The notes under the pieces were generated by a model. That model had not been told where the DNA came from. It made no database searches and worked only from the letters and a program-made list of their open reading frames with translations. From contig JALJCQ010000013.1 in assembly GCA_023091665.1 (NCBI GenBank), forward strand, positions 2,542,001 to 2,606,000: DNA of 64,000 nucleotides, read 5' to 3'. The stretch comes from Pythium myriotylum (taxonomy: Eukaryota; Oomycota; Peronosporomycetes; Pythiales; Pythiaceae). A program made the translations under genes and the position numbers. Each line of letters begins with the position of its first letter. Positions within the stretch are counted from its first letter, which is position 1. This document shows, one piece after another, positions 36,241-51,297 of this stretch.

Positions 36241-36532
36241 GGCGACAGCGGCTTGGTTAGCGACGCGGAGGCAAATCCGAAGTGGCGATGGCTGGTGACG
36301 CCACTGCTGCTTGGGTGGCGGAGGAGGCGGAGGAGGCGGAGCCGGTGAGCAGCTCCCCGATCTTCGAGCTTCAAGTCGAACGCACGACCAAAATTTGGAA
36401 GCAAGATGCGCAACCTTCGTGCAACCAATCCAGACGAATCTTCCTGATGAGCTGTCCTACAATAGGTCTCTCTTCTAGGACAAGCACCTCTCAGCAGATC
36501 ACAAAATTTGTGATATGTGATCTTGCGGCTCC

Positions 36533-39208
36533 ATGGGACTGCCCCGGCCCTCGCGACGGCGCGCGTTGCTCACGCTGCTCTGGATCACGGCCGTCCACGG
36601 CGCGGGGCTCTATCTCTTCACCACCGGATTCTTCCTCACGCGGTTCGAGGTCCCAGACGTGAGCGACTGTCGCGCCCCGCCCGACCAGCCCACGACTAGC
36701 CACTTGCGCTCGGCTGATGGCGCGCATCTCGCCGAGAGCGGCTGCTGGATGCCGCGCCGCTTCCGCCGCGTCGTCTTGGTAGTAATCGACGCGCTGCGTT
36801 TCGACTTTGTGCGCTCGTCGGCGTCGCCCGCGGCGTCTTCGTCGTTCTACCTCAACCACCTCCCGATCCTCAACGAGACTCTCCATGCCCAGCCGGAAAA
36901 TGCGCTGCTACTGAAGTTCATCGCGGACCCACCGACGATGACCATGCAGCGGCTCAAGGGACTCACGACTGGAAGCTTGCCGACCTTTCTAGACATCAAG
37001 GATAACATGGCGAGCAGCGAGATCACAGAGGATAACCTCCTTATGCAGATGCAGCGCGGGAGGCGACCTGTCGTATTCATGGGGGACGACACGTGGGACG
37101 CGCTCTACAGCAAACGTTTTACACGCAAGTATTCGTATGACTCGTTCAATGTCAAGGATCTGCACAGTGTGGATCGTGGCGTCGTGAAGCATCTTTTTCC
37201 GGAACTGCGAGAAGATGATTGGGACCTGCTCATCGCCCACTTCCTCGGCGTTGACCATGTTGGCCACACACATGGACCAAGTAGTCCCTTCATGGCGGAG
37301 AAACTGGATGAAATGAACGGTATATTGGCGCGACTGCTGGATGCCCTTGCTCAGAACAGCGCCGAGGACACGTTACTTCTCGTCATGGGTGATCATGGAA
37401 TGTCCGCTGATGGGAACCACGGGGGTGCCAGTGACGAAGAAACAGGTGCCGCTCTTTTTGCATACAGTATAAAACCGATTGTCAACACTTCAAACGGCCG
37501 TCAGTGGCCCCAGGAAGTCCCGCAAGTAGACTTGGTCCCTACTGTCGCGCTTCTCGCAGGCTTGCCGATTCCCTTCGGTAGCCTAGGTGCCGTCATCCCG
37601 CAATTCTTCGTAAACCAAGACATGTTGGCCGAGGCGTTGCGGCTCAATGTTGAGCAAGTGAGGCGTTATCTCGTGACTTACTCGGCTGCGTCCAAGCTCC
37701 CGCAAAGTGCGTTCGATGAGCTCGAGCGAATCTACAGCAACGCCCAGGCACTGATGGGAGCTGCAGACCAAATTGACAAACTTGTTGAGCGTCGGTTCGA
37801 GTATCTAAGGGAGGCTCTGGCATTGGGGCGATCAATATGGACACAATTCGACTTGCTCGGTATGGCGTGGGGTATCGCGCTGCTACTCATCGGGCAAGGT
37901 ATGGTCGTCTGGCTTGTTGTCAACCGCAGTGCACTCCAAGGGCTACGAGTCCTTCGAGTTGCGATAGGAGCACTGGTTGGCTGTACTCTTGGAATTGTTG
38001 TGGCACACTCAACATTGCTGCTTCCACAGTCGCAAATCTCACGCATGATCGCTTTCAGCATGTTGGGCAGTTGCATCGCCGCGATCGACCTAAGAGCGCC
38101 TTCGACGCGATGGCTAACTCAGGTATCGACCGTTTCTTCAGTGGTTGCCTTCGTTACTGTGCTTCTCCACTCGTTGGCTCTGCTATCGAATAGTTACATT
38201 GTTGCGGAAGATCGGGTGATGCAGTTTTTGTCTGCATCCATTGGCTGCTTCATGTTGTGGTTCTCCCAGCGTCATGCTTCCAGAGATGCCAAGATCAAAG
38301 CCTCGAGTTCAGCAATTGCCTTTGCGATAGTATCGCGATTCGTTAGCGGGATCGAGCCACCGAACATCATTCGTTCGGAGGCGAGTCTATTGAGAACGTG
38401 GTTACCTCTGGCGCTCGCAGCCGTCGCATCCACTTACACCCTTCGAACGCACGGTCGATCTTCCCCTCATCTGATGGTTGGTGGCCTCGCGTGGTCAGCT
38501 GCCGCGTGCTGTTGGTACTGGTACTGGTCTTCGACTGCTATGACACGGTTGTGGCGGTTGTGGCTCCCACGATCGGTGTATCTTCTTACCCTGGCTGGAA
38601 TTGGACGGCGAGTGTGGTCGCCGCCCCGGCCTCAAGCAGGTGACAGTGTCGTGTCTGCGGCTCTGCTGCTGCTCTCCTTCTCCCTCGTTCTGGGCCCCAC
38701 GTCACCTCTCACGACACTGTCTATCGCGCTACAGCATGGCTCTTTCGCAACCGTTGCCCAGCTCTGCTTCCCGCGCCAACCCCTCCCGCTCTCGTGGGTT
38801 TTGCTCTGGTGCGTCGTGTGCTACCAGTCATTTTTCACCACTGGTCACCAAAACACCTTCACGAGCCTCCAGAACGCCGCTGGGTTTGTGGGATTTGATG
38901 ACTTCCAGTTCTACTGGGCGGGCGCGTTGTTGGGCTTGAACACCTTCGGCAGCTACGCGGTGGCTCTCGTGAGCGTGCTGCCTCTCATGGACCGCTCGTC
39001 GCCGCCCTGGGAGACGCTGCTCACACTCGTCGCGTACTTCGGCCTCAGTGCGCTGGTGTCCACGGTGTTTGTGGCGCTGCAGCGCCGCCATCTCATGGTC
39101 TGGGCCATCTTTGCTCCCAAGTTCATCTTCGATGGCGCGACATTGCTGGTCGTTGAGCTCTTGGGTATCGTCACTATCGCGTCAGTGACATACAAACCTA
39201 TCAAATAG
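36533..39208 (+). CDS. GPI ethanolamine-phosphate transferase 3 (PIG-O-like)
   Basis: 891 residues, intronless. An N-terminal membrane anchor (LLTLLWITAVHGAGLYLFTT) precedes an alkaline-phosphatase-like lumenal domain: VVLVVIDALRFDFV (metal-binding Asp, about residue 84), LIAHFLGVDHVGHTHGP (about 233-249) and LLVMGDHGMSADGNHGG. The C-terminal half has many transmembrane helices. The VPDVSDC and FLTRFEV start and the overall length match PIG-O rather than PIG-N or PIG-G. The enzyme adds ethanolamine phosphate to the third mannose of the GPI anchor in the ER, the step that allows protein attachment. The 292 bp to the GH1 gene hold both divergent promoters. Confidence 0.88.
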   Translation: MGLPRPSRRRALLTLLWITAVHGAGLYLFTTGFFLTRFEVPDVSDCRAPPDQPTTSHLRSADGAHLAESGCWMPRRFRRVVLVVIDALRFDFVRSSASPAASSSFYLNHLPILNETLHAQPENALLLKFIADPPTMTMQRLKGLTTGSLPTFLDIKDNMASSEITEDNLLMQMQRGRRPVVFMGDDTWDALYSKRFTRKYSYDSFNVKDLHSVDRGVVKHLFPELREDDWDLLIAHFLGVDHVGHTHGPSSPFMAEKLDEMNGILARLLDALAQNSAEDTLLLVMGDHGMSADGNHGGASDEETGAALFAYSIKPIVNTSNGRQWPQEVPQVDLVPTVALLAGLPIPFGSLGAVIPQFFVNQDMLAEALRLNVEQVRRYLVTYSAASKLPQSAFDELERIYSNAQALMGAADQIDKLVERRFEYLREALALGRSIWTQFDLLGMAWGIALLLIGQGMVVWLVVNRSALQGLRVLRVAIGALVGCTLGIVVAHSTLLLPQSQISRMIAFSMLGSCIAAIDLRAPSTRWLTQVSTVSSVVAFVTVLLHSLALLSNSYIVAEDRVMQFLSASIGCFMLWFSQRHASRDAKIKASSSAIAFAIVSRFVSGIEPPNIIRSEASLLRTWLPLALAAVASTYTLRTHGRSSPHLMVGGLAWSAAACCWYWYWSSTAMTRLWRLWLPRSVYLLTLAGIGRRVWSPPRPQAGDSVVSAALLLLSFSLVLGPTSPLTTLSIALQHGSFATVAQLCFPRQPLPLSWVLLWCVVCYQSFFTTGHQNTFTSLQNAAGFVGFDDFQFYWAGALLGLNTFGSYAVALVSVLPLMDRSSPPWETLLTLVAYFGLSALVSTVFVALQRRHLMVWAIFAPKFIFDGATLLVVELLGIVTIASVTYKPIK

Positions 39209-39304
39209 AATAACTGTTCATAAATCATCGACTGATTATCGGGTTGAGATGCGATCTTGCCTCTATTTTCCTATAAGGAGCTCCACAGATCCAATTCGAG
39301 GGGA

Positions 39305-41149
<1,845 letters not shown>

Positions 41150-41152
41150 GCA

Positions 41153-41171
41153 AGAGAGAGAGAGAGAGAGA
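41153..41171. repeat. (GA)n microsatellite
   Basis: A run of GA dinucleotides four bases after the acetyltransferase stop codon. The rest of the gap to 41433 shows no gene. Confidence 0.8.
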
Positions 41172-41433
41172 AAAGGAAAGAGTGACGAAAACACGTGAAA
41201 GATGAGCTCTATGTAAGTGTCGAGGGGCGGCCTTGCGCTCGGCCGCGGGGTCTATATAGGCGATTCATACAGGCATGTCGAACACCGGACAGGCTCTTCC
41301 CGATCAGAGCCCGCGGACTTCGACAGCGCGACATCACTGGGTGGAGACGCGACGGAAACAACGCGACGAAAGACGACAGTCCATACAGTACACGGTAGCG
41401 CGGCAGACGGAGCAGGCCGAGGAAGAGGCTCGG

Positions 41434-41805
41434 CTACTGAGAGACGCTCGGGCGGACGGGCGCGTCGGCGAGCGCCTTGACGACGGCGGCCTGGAACTCG
41501 AGCTTGTGCTGGGGCGTCATCTCGCTCTGGACCGTCTCGAGCAGCTCGTCGAGCACGAGGCCGGGCACGCTGGTCGTGCAGGCGACGTGGTACCACTCCA
41601 TGAGCATGAATCCCTCGACGTGGATGAACATGAGTCCGACCTGCCAGAGGCCCTGGGCGATGGCGTCGCCGCAGACCTGGCACGTGGTCGTGGCCGTGGG
41701 CGCGAGGCGCGCGACCGCCTCGTCGCAGCGGCTCCAGGCCGAGCGGCGGCGCGTGATCTGCGGCGGCGCGTCCATGACGACGAGGTCGAGGTCGCTCGGG
41801 GCCAT
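41434..41805 (-). CDS. Small PARP-type zinc-finger protein
   Basis: 123 residues from the Met at 41805 (MAPSDLDLVVMDAPPQITRR). A longer frame reaches 42054, but its extra N-terminus is translated from the tandem repeats at 41868-41932 and is unlikely to be real. Residues about 40-75 read CQVCGDAIAQGLWQVGLMFI followed later by WYHVACT. This is the C-x2-C...H-x2-C pattern with the W-Y-H-x-x-C end typical of PARP-type zinc fingers. Those fingers recognise DNA breaks. No catalytic PARP domain is attached. The C-terminal helix (KLEFQAAVVKALADA) resembles the helix after such fingers. The family call is moderate. Confidence 0.55.
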   Translation of the reverse strand: MAPSDLDLVVMDAPPQITRRRSAWSRCDEAVARLAPTATTTCQVCGDAIAQGLWQVGLMFIHVEGFMLMEWYHVACTTSVPGLVLDELLETVQSEMTPQHKLEFQAAVVKALADAPVRPSVSQ

Positions 41806-41867
41806 GGCGACGGGCAGACGGGGACGGAGGAGAGGGGAGGATTCGAGACTGGGTGCGGCGGCGGCGC

Positions 41868-41932
41868 GAGAACGGTTCTCCGCGAGAGCGGTTCTGCGCG
41901 AGAACGGTTCTGCGAGAACGGTTCTGCGCGTC
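41868..41932. repeat. Short tandem repeat GAACGGTTCT
   Basis: About four imperfect copies of a 15-18 bp unit containing the palindrome GAACGGTTCT spaced by GCGCGA-like sequence, in the presumed promoter of the small zinc-finger gene. The remainder of 41933-42323 shows no gene. Confidence 0.65.
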
Positions 41933-42323
41933 TGTGGCCGTAGAGTGCCGACACAGAGCCAGCCGGCGGCCGCGATCCCGGCTGCCCGACTGCTCCAGGA
42001 CGCGAGAGCGAGGGACAGCGGGTGGCTCGGCGCAGAGACGGGGCGGCAGAACATGGAGCCAGCAGCTGGAACAGCTAGTCAGCACCAGCGCATGACATGT
42101 TGAAGTGCGGGCTCAGATCTGAGGCGACAGGCAGACGTTCCGAGAAGCCAGAATCGGTCGGCGCGAAAACGGGAGCCGCCCACTACTAGCCAGATCCCAC
42201 GTAGAAAACCCATTTCCTTAGTTATACGAGCCTCTCTCTCTCTCTTTCCTACAGCTCCTCCCGGCCTCTCCTCGCACGAGATCAAACTAAATACGCCGCG
42301 ACTCACTCCAACGCGAGGGAGAA

Positions 42324-45300
42324 TTACATGAAGTCATCCGTGTTGGGACTCTGCGAGCGATCGCCCTCGTCCTGGTTGTCCAGGTGCACAGCCTGGAAGC
42401 GCTCGTTGCTCACGCGAATCTCGTCCTCACTGTCGTCATACTCGACAGTGTCGGCGTCCGCGTCCACGTCGCCTTCGCCACAGTCCATATCTCCGCCAAA
42501 CCCACTGTCTGCCGCCGAGATCTGCTGCGCATGACTGTCCGAGGCCACAGTTGACATGAGCAGACGAACACTTGGCGCCGGGGGTTGGGTCTTTTCATTC
42601 TTCGTCCACACACGCCAACCGCCCTCAGGCGGAGAGTCATCATCAATATGGCAAGGCACAAAGTAGAAGTCCTCATCCGAGACCGTGCCCAGGAGACTCT
42701 TGTTCGGCGAGTACGAGATGTACCAACGTCGCGCTTTGCTGGGCATGCTGCATCGGAACAATGTGTACTCAATGTCCTCCTTGGCGCATGTGTAGATTGT
42801 GCAGTTGTCATGTAGCTGCGGTGTGCTCTTGTACACTCCATTGACTGCCTCATACCCTGCACCTTCGACAATGTAGTGGCGTTCCTCCTCTCGATACGGG
42901 ATGCTGAGTGCCTCGCCCAGACGGCAAAGCGTCTCAAGTTTGCTTGATTCACGATAAAGCACAGCCAAACGTCCACCAAGCGAGGGCCGAAGCGATTCAA
43001 GTCGTAGCCATTCGTACATCCACTCCCAGTGGCGTCTGTGCGCCGTTAGCCAGGCTGCAACCGCTGGGATCTTGTGATGCAAATCGACCAGCGCGACGAT
43101 TTGGCGATAAACAAACAGCGGAACAAGGTTGCTGTTCGCGTACCGTTGACGCACACGCTCACGGCTTTCGGCGGTCGTAAGCAATCCATACTCCGGATGG
43201 ATCATCGCCATTTCGATCATTTCATCTTGGTGGCCAGCATCGCGTGATAGCAGTGTCTGAAGCATTTGCGAACATGTGTCGACTATGGGCTGACCCTTCC
43301 ACCCCGTCTCTGTGCTGGCCATGCATTGCAGCAACGACCGCAACAAAAGGGTGGATGCAGGTAGATCGCCCTCTACAATTCTCAGAAGCATATCCCCAAC
43401 TGTCTCTGCATCTTCCTCGAGCGCTGAATCGAAGAATACTTCGTTTAACAACGAACCTCGACTTAGTTCGCTAAGTCCGTTCAGGCCGTTCGAGGTCTCG
43501 ACACTTTGAGACACTTCTTCCTTGCGTTTTAAGTCCTCTCCAAATCCATGCGCACGGAGATCTTGATACACATTTTTAGCCGCAGCTGATGCAGCGTCTG
43601 TGTAGTATGTCAAAAAGCCGTCCAGCTCGAGTTCTGATGGGAGGCTTATAGACGACGGAGAGGCTGCAGCTTGCCTTCCGTACTTCGACATGATCCCTTG
43701 TGCTTTTTGTTGTACCGCTGGTGTCGTTATAGAGCAACTCATACAAACGCTCAGATATTTCTGAAGATCCTCGCTGCTGAGGGTCCCTCGTTCTGCGTTG
43801 TGGTACTGTTCAAACACACTTGTGAGAGCGAGTTCAGCCTTTTCCGACAATGTGACACGATGTGGGTAGTGAGTATTGCTTTCGTTCACAAGCGGCTCTG
43901 CAGAACGGCGCGGGAATCCCAAGATGGCGATGATCGCTTCCAGTAGGTGTTGGAAATCAGGCGAAGCGTAGCGATTGGAAACACGGTATTGGTGACTCGA
44001 TGGAAAAGCCTCTTTCAACGCTGCCGGAGCTCGCTCGCCCAAAAAGCAATTAACAAGTCGAGCAATCATGTCACGATGCCGCATGCTATCACGCAAGATC
44101 CGTGACCCATCAGCAAAGTTTCGAATGAGCATGAAGCACTCTTCCAAGTGTGTTTGTTGTAGAACAGGCGTCTGGTCGAGGAAGTCGATGAGTACATCCA
44201 AGAAGCGACTGAGGACTGACGCATCACTGTCAGTGGCACCTCTCGCCTTCATGTGAATCTCGAAGGCTGCAAGCGCACGAGATGTAAGGTGAACAAACGA
44301 TTGTCGCGAAATCGAATCAGGGGACTCGAACAGTATGCTTCGAGTCCATTCTGTCTGCTTCGGGAGCGAAGAGAGCACATCAAAGTACTGGACACAAATT
44401 CCTTTGTACTTCGCAAACTTGGCCGCAAGAACTGTGATCCAACGAGCGATCCCATGCTTCTCTCTCGAGTGCAGCAGTACACTCATTACGAACTCGACAC
44501 CTATTTGTGCGAGCGTCGTCTGGATCGACTCGTCTGAGGCTACGCTTGAAGTCGCTTCAGCTGTGGATAGAATTGGTTGAAGCGGGAGATCTCCATTTTC
44601 TGTTGGTGGGGTAGGAGGTTGGTCCTTCAGATACTTCGATTGCACCATTTCCCTCAAAAACTCGTGGAATTCCACATCCAGCACATACGAATTCTGAAGA
44701 AAAACTTCGTTGGCTCGCCACACTTCAGCCTCATAAGGTGACCCAGTGCCATTGCTTGCTCCTTGAACCAAGGATTCCGCGTACTCTGTGTCGATCGGCT
44801 CAACCTTCTCATAGAACAGCATTAACGCGTTGCTAAAGACTTCCATCTCGACAGAGTTGCTTGAGCCATGCCATGTTCGACGCTGAACTCCTCCAAAGCA
44901 CTCTGCTTCGATGTTTTCAGGGTCAAACGGTGAAACATCCTCGTCATCATACTTGAACCATTTTTCGGATACGTGGTCATAGATGAATGAGTAGTAGTGC
45001 CCGCCTTGAGCAACACCGGAATGAACAAGGATACCTTTCAAACGGTACTCGTAGGCTCGATCTCCGTCCACAGCCTTTGTTGTCGGGTCAGGAGTCTCTC
45101 GGCCTTCATCCTTCATATCTACATCGCCGTCTCCCAAATCATTACTTCGTTCAGGCGTATTGGTCTCATCCTCAGTAAACGTTCCAAGGACTTCCTCCGC
45201 TGTTGCCGCTTCACGCTCTTCTAGCCCTTCTTTCGTGTACGGCTTCATATTAAGGGTCATGGGGAACGAGCAACGGTTGTTGAGCTTGACAGTCTCGAAG

Positions 45301-48300
45301 GTTGTATAGTCCAGATCAAAGCGTTTGAGGTGAAGAATCAGAAAGTTTGGTAGTGTACCGAAACAAGTTCGACGCACAGCCGCCTTTTTGGTTCCACACA
45401 ACTCGCATTCAACCTTGTTGTCACCATCCATGAGTTCCCCCTCCACAAAGCTTGCCAAAGACTCTTCGATGCTCTCCTTTCCGCGAATCTGGAGTTCAAG
45501 ACGAATAAATGGTTCTTCCCTTTCATACCGATGACCGCAACCTTGCGGAAGCTTTTGGGAAATGAGTTTTCCGCCAAGAGTATGTGACAGGCATTTTGTT
45601 CCTTGAGGCGTACTCTTCAGCCCAGTTTCAAGACGATCAAGCAGTTTGTCACAGAACTCGCTCGCGTCATTTTGCTGATACACGGAAAATTCAAGGTTCA
45701 AACACTTGCACGAGTCGACGAGTGCTCTTGGATTGAAGTACCTCATCTCGCTGTCTTGTAGATAGCAAAATGTTCGCTGCACCTGCCGCAGCACCTCCAG
45801 CGTAGCCTCCATTCCACTAAGCTCCGTCTGCATAATCGCATAACGGCCGTTTTCATTTCCTGGGCGCCCTTCGGACAGCACAAAAGCAGCCTCGTTACCG
45901 TCGTCGTATCGGACTCGGTGGCGACGTGAGGTATTCTCGTATCCGGTGACTGTGGCTTCATAAACTCGCCCATTCATGCACTCGAGGGCAATGCGGCAAC
46001 CAACCAATCGTGCTGGATTTTGTTCTGCTTCAGCCTTCGTCGGTTCAACAGGAGTGAGCCGCGGGGACACTTGCGCGCTCAGTAGCCCATACCGCAGCGT
46101 GGGGTGCATGAAGATCTGTTGAAGAAACGAGTTCATGTAGCAAGAGCATCCTTGGTTCTTCAGACCAACATGTTCACCATTGCGGCGTGTTTCGATATTG
46201 CTTTCTTGGCCCCACCTCACCTGCTGAGCTGTTTGTACCCCATCAGTTCGGGTGAATAATCTTGTTAGCCGCCGCTGAAGATCGAGGATGATAGGTGAAT
46301 ACGATGATATGGCAGTTGCAAGAAGTTTAAACGCCGGGCGTCTAGTTTCAGTAGAAACGCATAGTGGACACCGCCGTCGGTCAACAGTCGGAAGTGTGAA
46401 AAGGCAATCGTCGTAGACCACCTCGACCATTTCGCGAGCGAGTTCTCCACGCAGTCCTGTTTGGTGAACGAGCACGTCGCGCAGAAACTCGAGGCAACCT
46501 GTGAGAACTTCGTTAGAACGGTCATTGCTCGCAAGAAACTTCGCAGAAAACCCAGAATGGATCTTTTTCAGGATTTCTCGCGCAAGCTTGCCACAATAGT
46601 TAGTTAGCTGGTCCTCTTGAACCAAGAAACGAAGCAGCCGGAAGTATTGATCACACGGGACCGAGAAATCTTCAATGTGTCTGATGGAATCGATCATCCG
46701 CTCAAACACGACGACCACGCTGGACTTGTCTCCAGCATCCGAACCAAAGGATGCAGCATGGCATACAGCTTGGATCGAGAGAAGCCACTGCTCTCGCACT
46801 TGCTCATTTGGACACTTCATGAGAATGTTCGCCACCAAATCCCCCCCAAGGGATTCACTTTTGATGTATGCCCCGCCTGCTTCGTGCTCTATCCGGACTA
46901 TTGACCGCACAGTTTTCAACGCATCGATCAGGATACGCTCCGACTCGTTTACAGTATGCTCAGTTCCTTTGTCCGCTGGAGAGTATTCAGCCACGACTAA
47001 CTCTGCAATCTTCAGGGCCAACCGGACGTAATCTTTCTGCTTCACGTGAACACGACTCGCATCACCTGTCCCAGAACTGTGCGTCTCGAGACTTTCACCA
47101 TCTCCATACTCATCGCTTGATTGTGAATCGAACAGACAGCTCCGCAGGATTCTCAGCGCTACTGCAGCGCCTTCGTTAAATAAACTGGAACGCACATCAG
47201 CTTCCAGGAAATACGTTAGGACAGCGTCAAAACCGCCGTCCGATACGAAGCTCTCCTTGTAGGATTTTGCGAAGTCTAACCTTGACGAGTCCGAGGGCAA
47301 GAGAAGCGAGTCTACAATCTGCAAGATGTAGATTGGCTTGTTCTGCGACGAATCGCCTAGCAGAGAGAGCCATTCCGCTTTGACTTCAGATTCATCACTA
47401 GAAGCGTTCACCTCCATTGGTGCGTCTCCGTCGCGATCCGAAACGGGCTCGGCAAAATTAAGCTTGCTTCCCATGCGAGTTAGTTTACTCAGTAACTGAG
47501 TGTTTGTGGGCAGCTTGTTCAGTAAATCCCACAGGGATTTGTGGACAGCAGGGTGTGCTGCCACCACATCAAGAACGCGGAATAATACCTCGAAATACTC
47601 TGCATCTTGCGATATCAGACCGCCGACAGAGGTTGTCATCTCTCGAGATAGTTCCATTGCATGGTCAGCATCAGGCGATAGTGGGCGCTGAACGACCGAA
47701 TTGAATAATAGTACGCGAACTTCGCTGGTCTCGGTGATTCTCAAATCCGCCAGTGTTTTTTGTTCACCTGAGAGGGCAGCTCCGGCACACAAAAGTTTGG
47801 TTTGCTGGACTGGGTGTCCGACTAGCCTTTCCAACTGTTTGCGGAGTTGGGCGAGGGTCATGTTTGCGAACACATTCGTGTAGAGTGTTCGAAATGTATT
47901 CTCCTGGGCACTTGTCCCGCCTCCTCCTGTAGAACCAGGAATGCGCTGCGCAATGATCTTGACTTTGAATATGGCACCACGTCCACTCCTTCCATGCGCT
48001 ACGCCTGTAGAAATTGCTGAAACAGAATGAGACGATTCGTCTTGATGTTGCCTCAGACCATCAACAAAACCATTCAAAAGTTGAGTTGACTGCTGTACCT
48101 GCCGCAATGCATCGGTATTTGCGTTCTGCACTGTTGTTAGATGCTCTAGAATGCGGTGGAGGAAGTCTCGAACACACAAAGCTGCGGCTTCTTCACCACC
48201 ACGATCACACACCCCACGATACACCCTCAACAGCTCATCAGATGCAGGTTTCGCGACTGTAACGGGGGATTCAAACGCTACACGCCACAATGCATCAAGT

Positions 48301-50939
48301 CCGGTAATTGAATCAATTCGAACGGACGCCAACATTTCCTGGGTGCTTCCCAAGGTTTCCTCGTTCACCCCGACGAAGTACGAATGAAAGCATTGATATC
48401 CCAAAGGACCAAGACATGAGAAATCCGTTTGACGGCATAGCAGCTCGTTGAAGATGAACTGACGCGCGTCCGACGAAAAAGCAGGCGAAATCGAAGTTTG
48501 CGGTCCATCAGCAAGCATTCCAATCAATCCAGCAGGCTCCTCTGAAGATCTCGAGTAACTTGCGTGGTTGAAGAATGCCAGACAGCATTCACGCTCAGTC
48601 GGTGCAGATGAGAGAACAAGCCACAGGCGCTTGATTTGTTCAATACTGAGCTCCAGCATCGGGCACTTCAAATGAATGTAGTGGATTAACTCCAACCGAT
48701 GCCCAATAGCAGTAAGATAGCCCTCCACCTGCTTCTCTCGACTTTTATTCACAAAAGCTGCCAGCTCTTCGAACAGGAGGCGAACGAGTTCGTGCTCACG
48801 ATTCAGTGATTCAATCACGACTGGCATTTCAACGCCGTACGAGTCGATGAGGAACTTGAGTAATTCGAGTGCTGAAGAGTCGGACATCGGACCTACATCT
48901 GAAGAGCTGGCAAACTCCTGAAGGGAGCAAGAACTCTTGATGACATCCAAGCACTCAGTGAGGAACTCTTTTCGAAGAACCTCGCCATGCACACTTCTCA
49001 GTCCGCCCTGGAAGAAATCCTTCAAGCTTCGTGTAAGCTGATGGGAAGAAGTGGACGAAGTTGCTGCTCCAGACTCTGTCTGTTGAATTGACCATAATAA
49101 GCGTAGTAGCTTGTCGGTGATGACTTGCGCCTTTTCATTGAAGAAACCCGGCGCAGCAGCAGCAAGTCTCTCGAGAAATGCGATCGTGTCGGTGATACGT
49201 TCCTTGTTGAGCCGTTTCTTCGCAAGACTCTCATTAATCTGATCAATTAGGCTCGACAACAACGCATCGGAGAGGAAAGGAACCGTCGACACAAGCAAGG
49301 TGTGGATCTCGTCTACGAGTGCGCGATCTTTTTGAAGACATGAACCCCATATGGTCTCCAGTGCATGATCACTGAGTTTGTTCGTCTCAGCAAGGAATTT
49401 GATGAGCGGTGCGCTGCGAGACACGACTTCTCGATGGATACGGTCGCCAAAAATGGTCTCCGTGATTTCTTTTTCCACCACCCAAGCTCCAAGCACATGA
49501 TCAAATCGGTTGACGTCAACTCCTTCCTCATTGTCATCACGGACAGGTTCTGGAATCAGCTCGGGAGGAGGAGCTTCGCCTTTCCCAATTGGCATCCAAT
49601 GAGTACTTGGAGGCAAATACTCTTCGAATTGGGATTGGTGCTGGTAATAGTCGACATCCTGATCTGATCCAGGCTGCATCTTGTCGGCTTCCGAAATGAA
49701 CCACCATTTGAGTCCGCTTTTCATCGTGCAGCAAAACAGTGTGAAAATCTGACCAGTGTCATCCTTCTTCAGAACGTAGGTCGCGCTGGTGGCATCGGGT
49801 TTTAAAATGTAGATTCCATTGACAGCTTGAGTACCGGCGTTGCGCACCAGATATCGTGGAGGATATGCTCGCGAGGCTCTCGCACAGTTGACAATCTGGC
49901 TAATTTGCTCGAGACCGAACAATCTCAGAGGGAGGGACGATGACTGGACGTATCTGAGCGTCAGATCAAGCCAAAGAGCATTGATATCTGTCGCTGACAC
50001 CACGTTCGCGTCGACAAAGCGTCGCACAATCGAAATGACAGCTCCGACAGCATCTGTAGACTCACGCTTAAGTAGGGGCTCTGGAATGCGCACGAAATAC
50101 GTCATGATGAGCGTGCATAGACGGCTGTTTACTTCGTCTGACACTGCAGTACGGAAATCAAGGAGCGCCTGTAACAAAATGCGGATATCGTCACTATCGA
50201 GCAAATCCATCGATGTCCCAGCATTTTCCTCTTTAGACTCGTTTGCATCGTCCACTTCCAACGTCTTCATGATCACCTCGAGAGTGTCCAGGAGAAGATT
50301 AAAGCCTTTGAGCTCGCAAAATGCAGCAATACACTGAGCGCGCACTTCGGGCGCACCGCCCACTTTGTTCCAATAGCTCCCCATCATTGCCGATGTGCGA
50401 AGATCCTTGTAGAATGTTCGCTTCTTGTTGAATACCATGACGAGGATCGGTAAGACCTGGGCGTATCGGCCGCTTTTGAGCTGCGCGACAATCAGCGGGA
50501 TGGAAATCGCAAGAGTCTGCGTGACGCAGGACTTCTCCACGGGTCCGATCTTGCTCGAGCTTCCAAGACATAGCAGAGTGAGTAAATCAGCAGTTTCCGG
50601 CGCATGGCAGCAACTCACTGCTGGTCGAGCATGATGCTCACGACGCGTCCAAAGGCGTACTCGAGGAAGCGCTGGCTCTCCTCGCGCTCAATGTGGTTGA
50701 GCGCCGCCGTGAGCGATTTGACGGCGTTCTGCCACCCGACGGTGGACTTGACGCGGAGGTCCTCGGCCACGACATGGAAGAGCGCGAGGTCGTCCTCGTC
50801 CATCTCGTCGTCTGCTGCGAGGAGACACAAGCGTGAGAGGTCTCGTGGGCGCCGAGCGGGTGCGCGCGCACTCACTGTGGATGCTGTCGGACTGGGACTT
50901 TTTGCGGCGCTTCTGGTTCTCGGCCGGCACGCGCTCCAT
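42324..50939 (-). CDS. Giant ubiquitin-specific protease (USP9X/USP24/USP34-like)
   Basis: The main exon (42324 to about 50570) codes for about 2,750 residues. Two short 5' exons are deduced at about 50,620-50,815 (DEMDEDDLALFHVVAEDLRV) and about 50,877-50,939 (MERVPAENQKRRKKSQSDS), which make the total about 2,850. In main-exon numbering: ARM-like helices at the N-terminus, a ubiquitin-like segment at about 880-950 (TLAQLRKQLERLVGHPVQQT), a tudor-like segment near 1,540 (ALECMNGRVYEATVTGYENT), the USP Cys box GLKNQGCSCYMNSFLQQ near 1,490, a zinc knuckle CELCGTKKAA, and the His box GVAQGGHYYSFIYD near 1,873. Catalytic Cys, His and Asp regions are all present. It should remove ubiquitin from substrates; which ones cannot be told. 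Confidence 0.88.
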
Positions 50940-51297
50940 GTGGTGCAGTTTCTTGTCGTGCGGCGGCGGCGACACGGCGGCGCGCGGGGCGTCCTCGTCC
51001 GCGTCCCTGTCGCTGCTGCTGCTTCGGCCCGCGTCGTCGAGGCTCGTGGAGGGCCTCGTGGTCCGCCGCTCGCGCCCCCTCTCGTGCGGAGAGAGAGAGC
51101 GTCTGGCTGCTGCGTCCGCTCGTCCCCCGGCAGGAGGCTTCTTCGCGATGATCGGAATCAATCCACCGCCAGGGGGGAGGAAACAGGAGAAAGGTCCCGA
51201 ATTTCTCGCCCGCAACGAGGGACGAGAGCCATATCTTTGGTCCCGAATGTACCGAGTCCAGAGACCCAACGAGGGAGCTCGGCGTGCGGAACACTTG

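Noticed and set aside
41806..42054. N-terminal extension of the PARP-type zinc-finger protein
   Set aside because: Encoded by a short tandem repeat and low-complexity DNA; the ATG at 41805 starts the conserved part.
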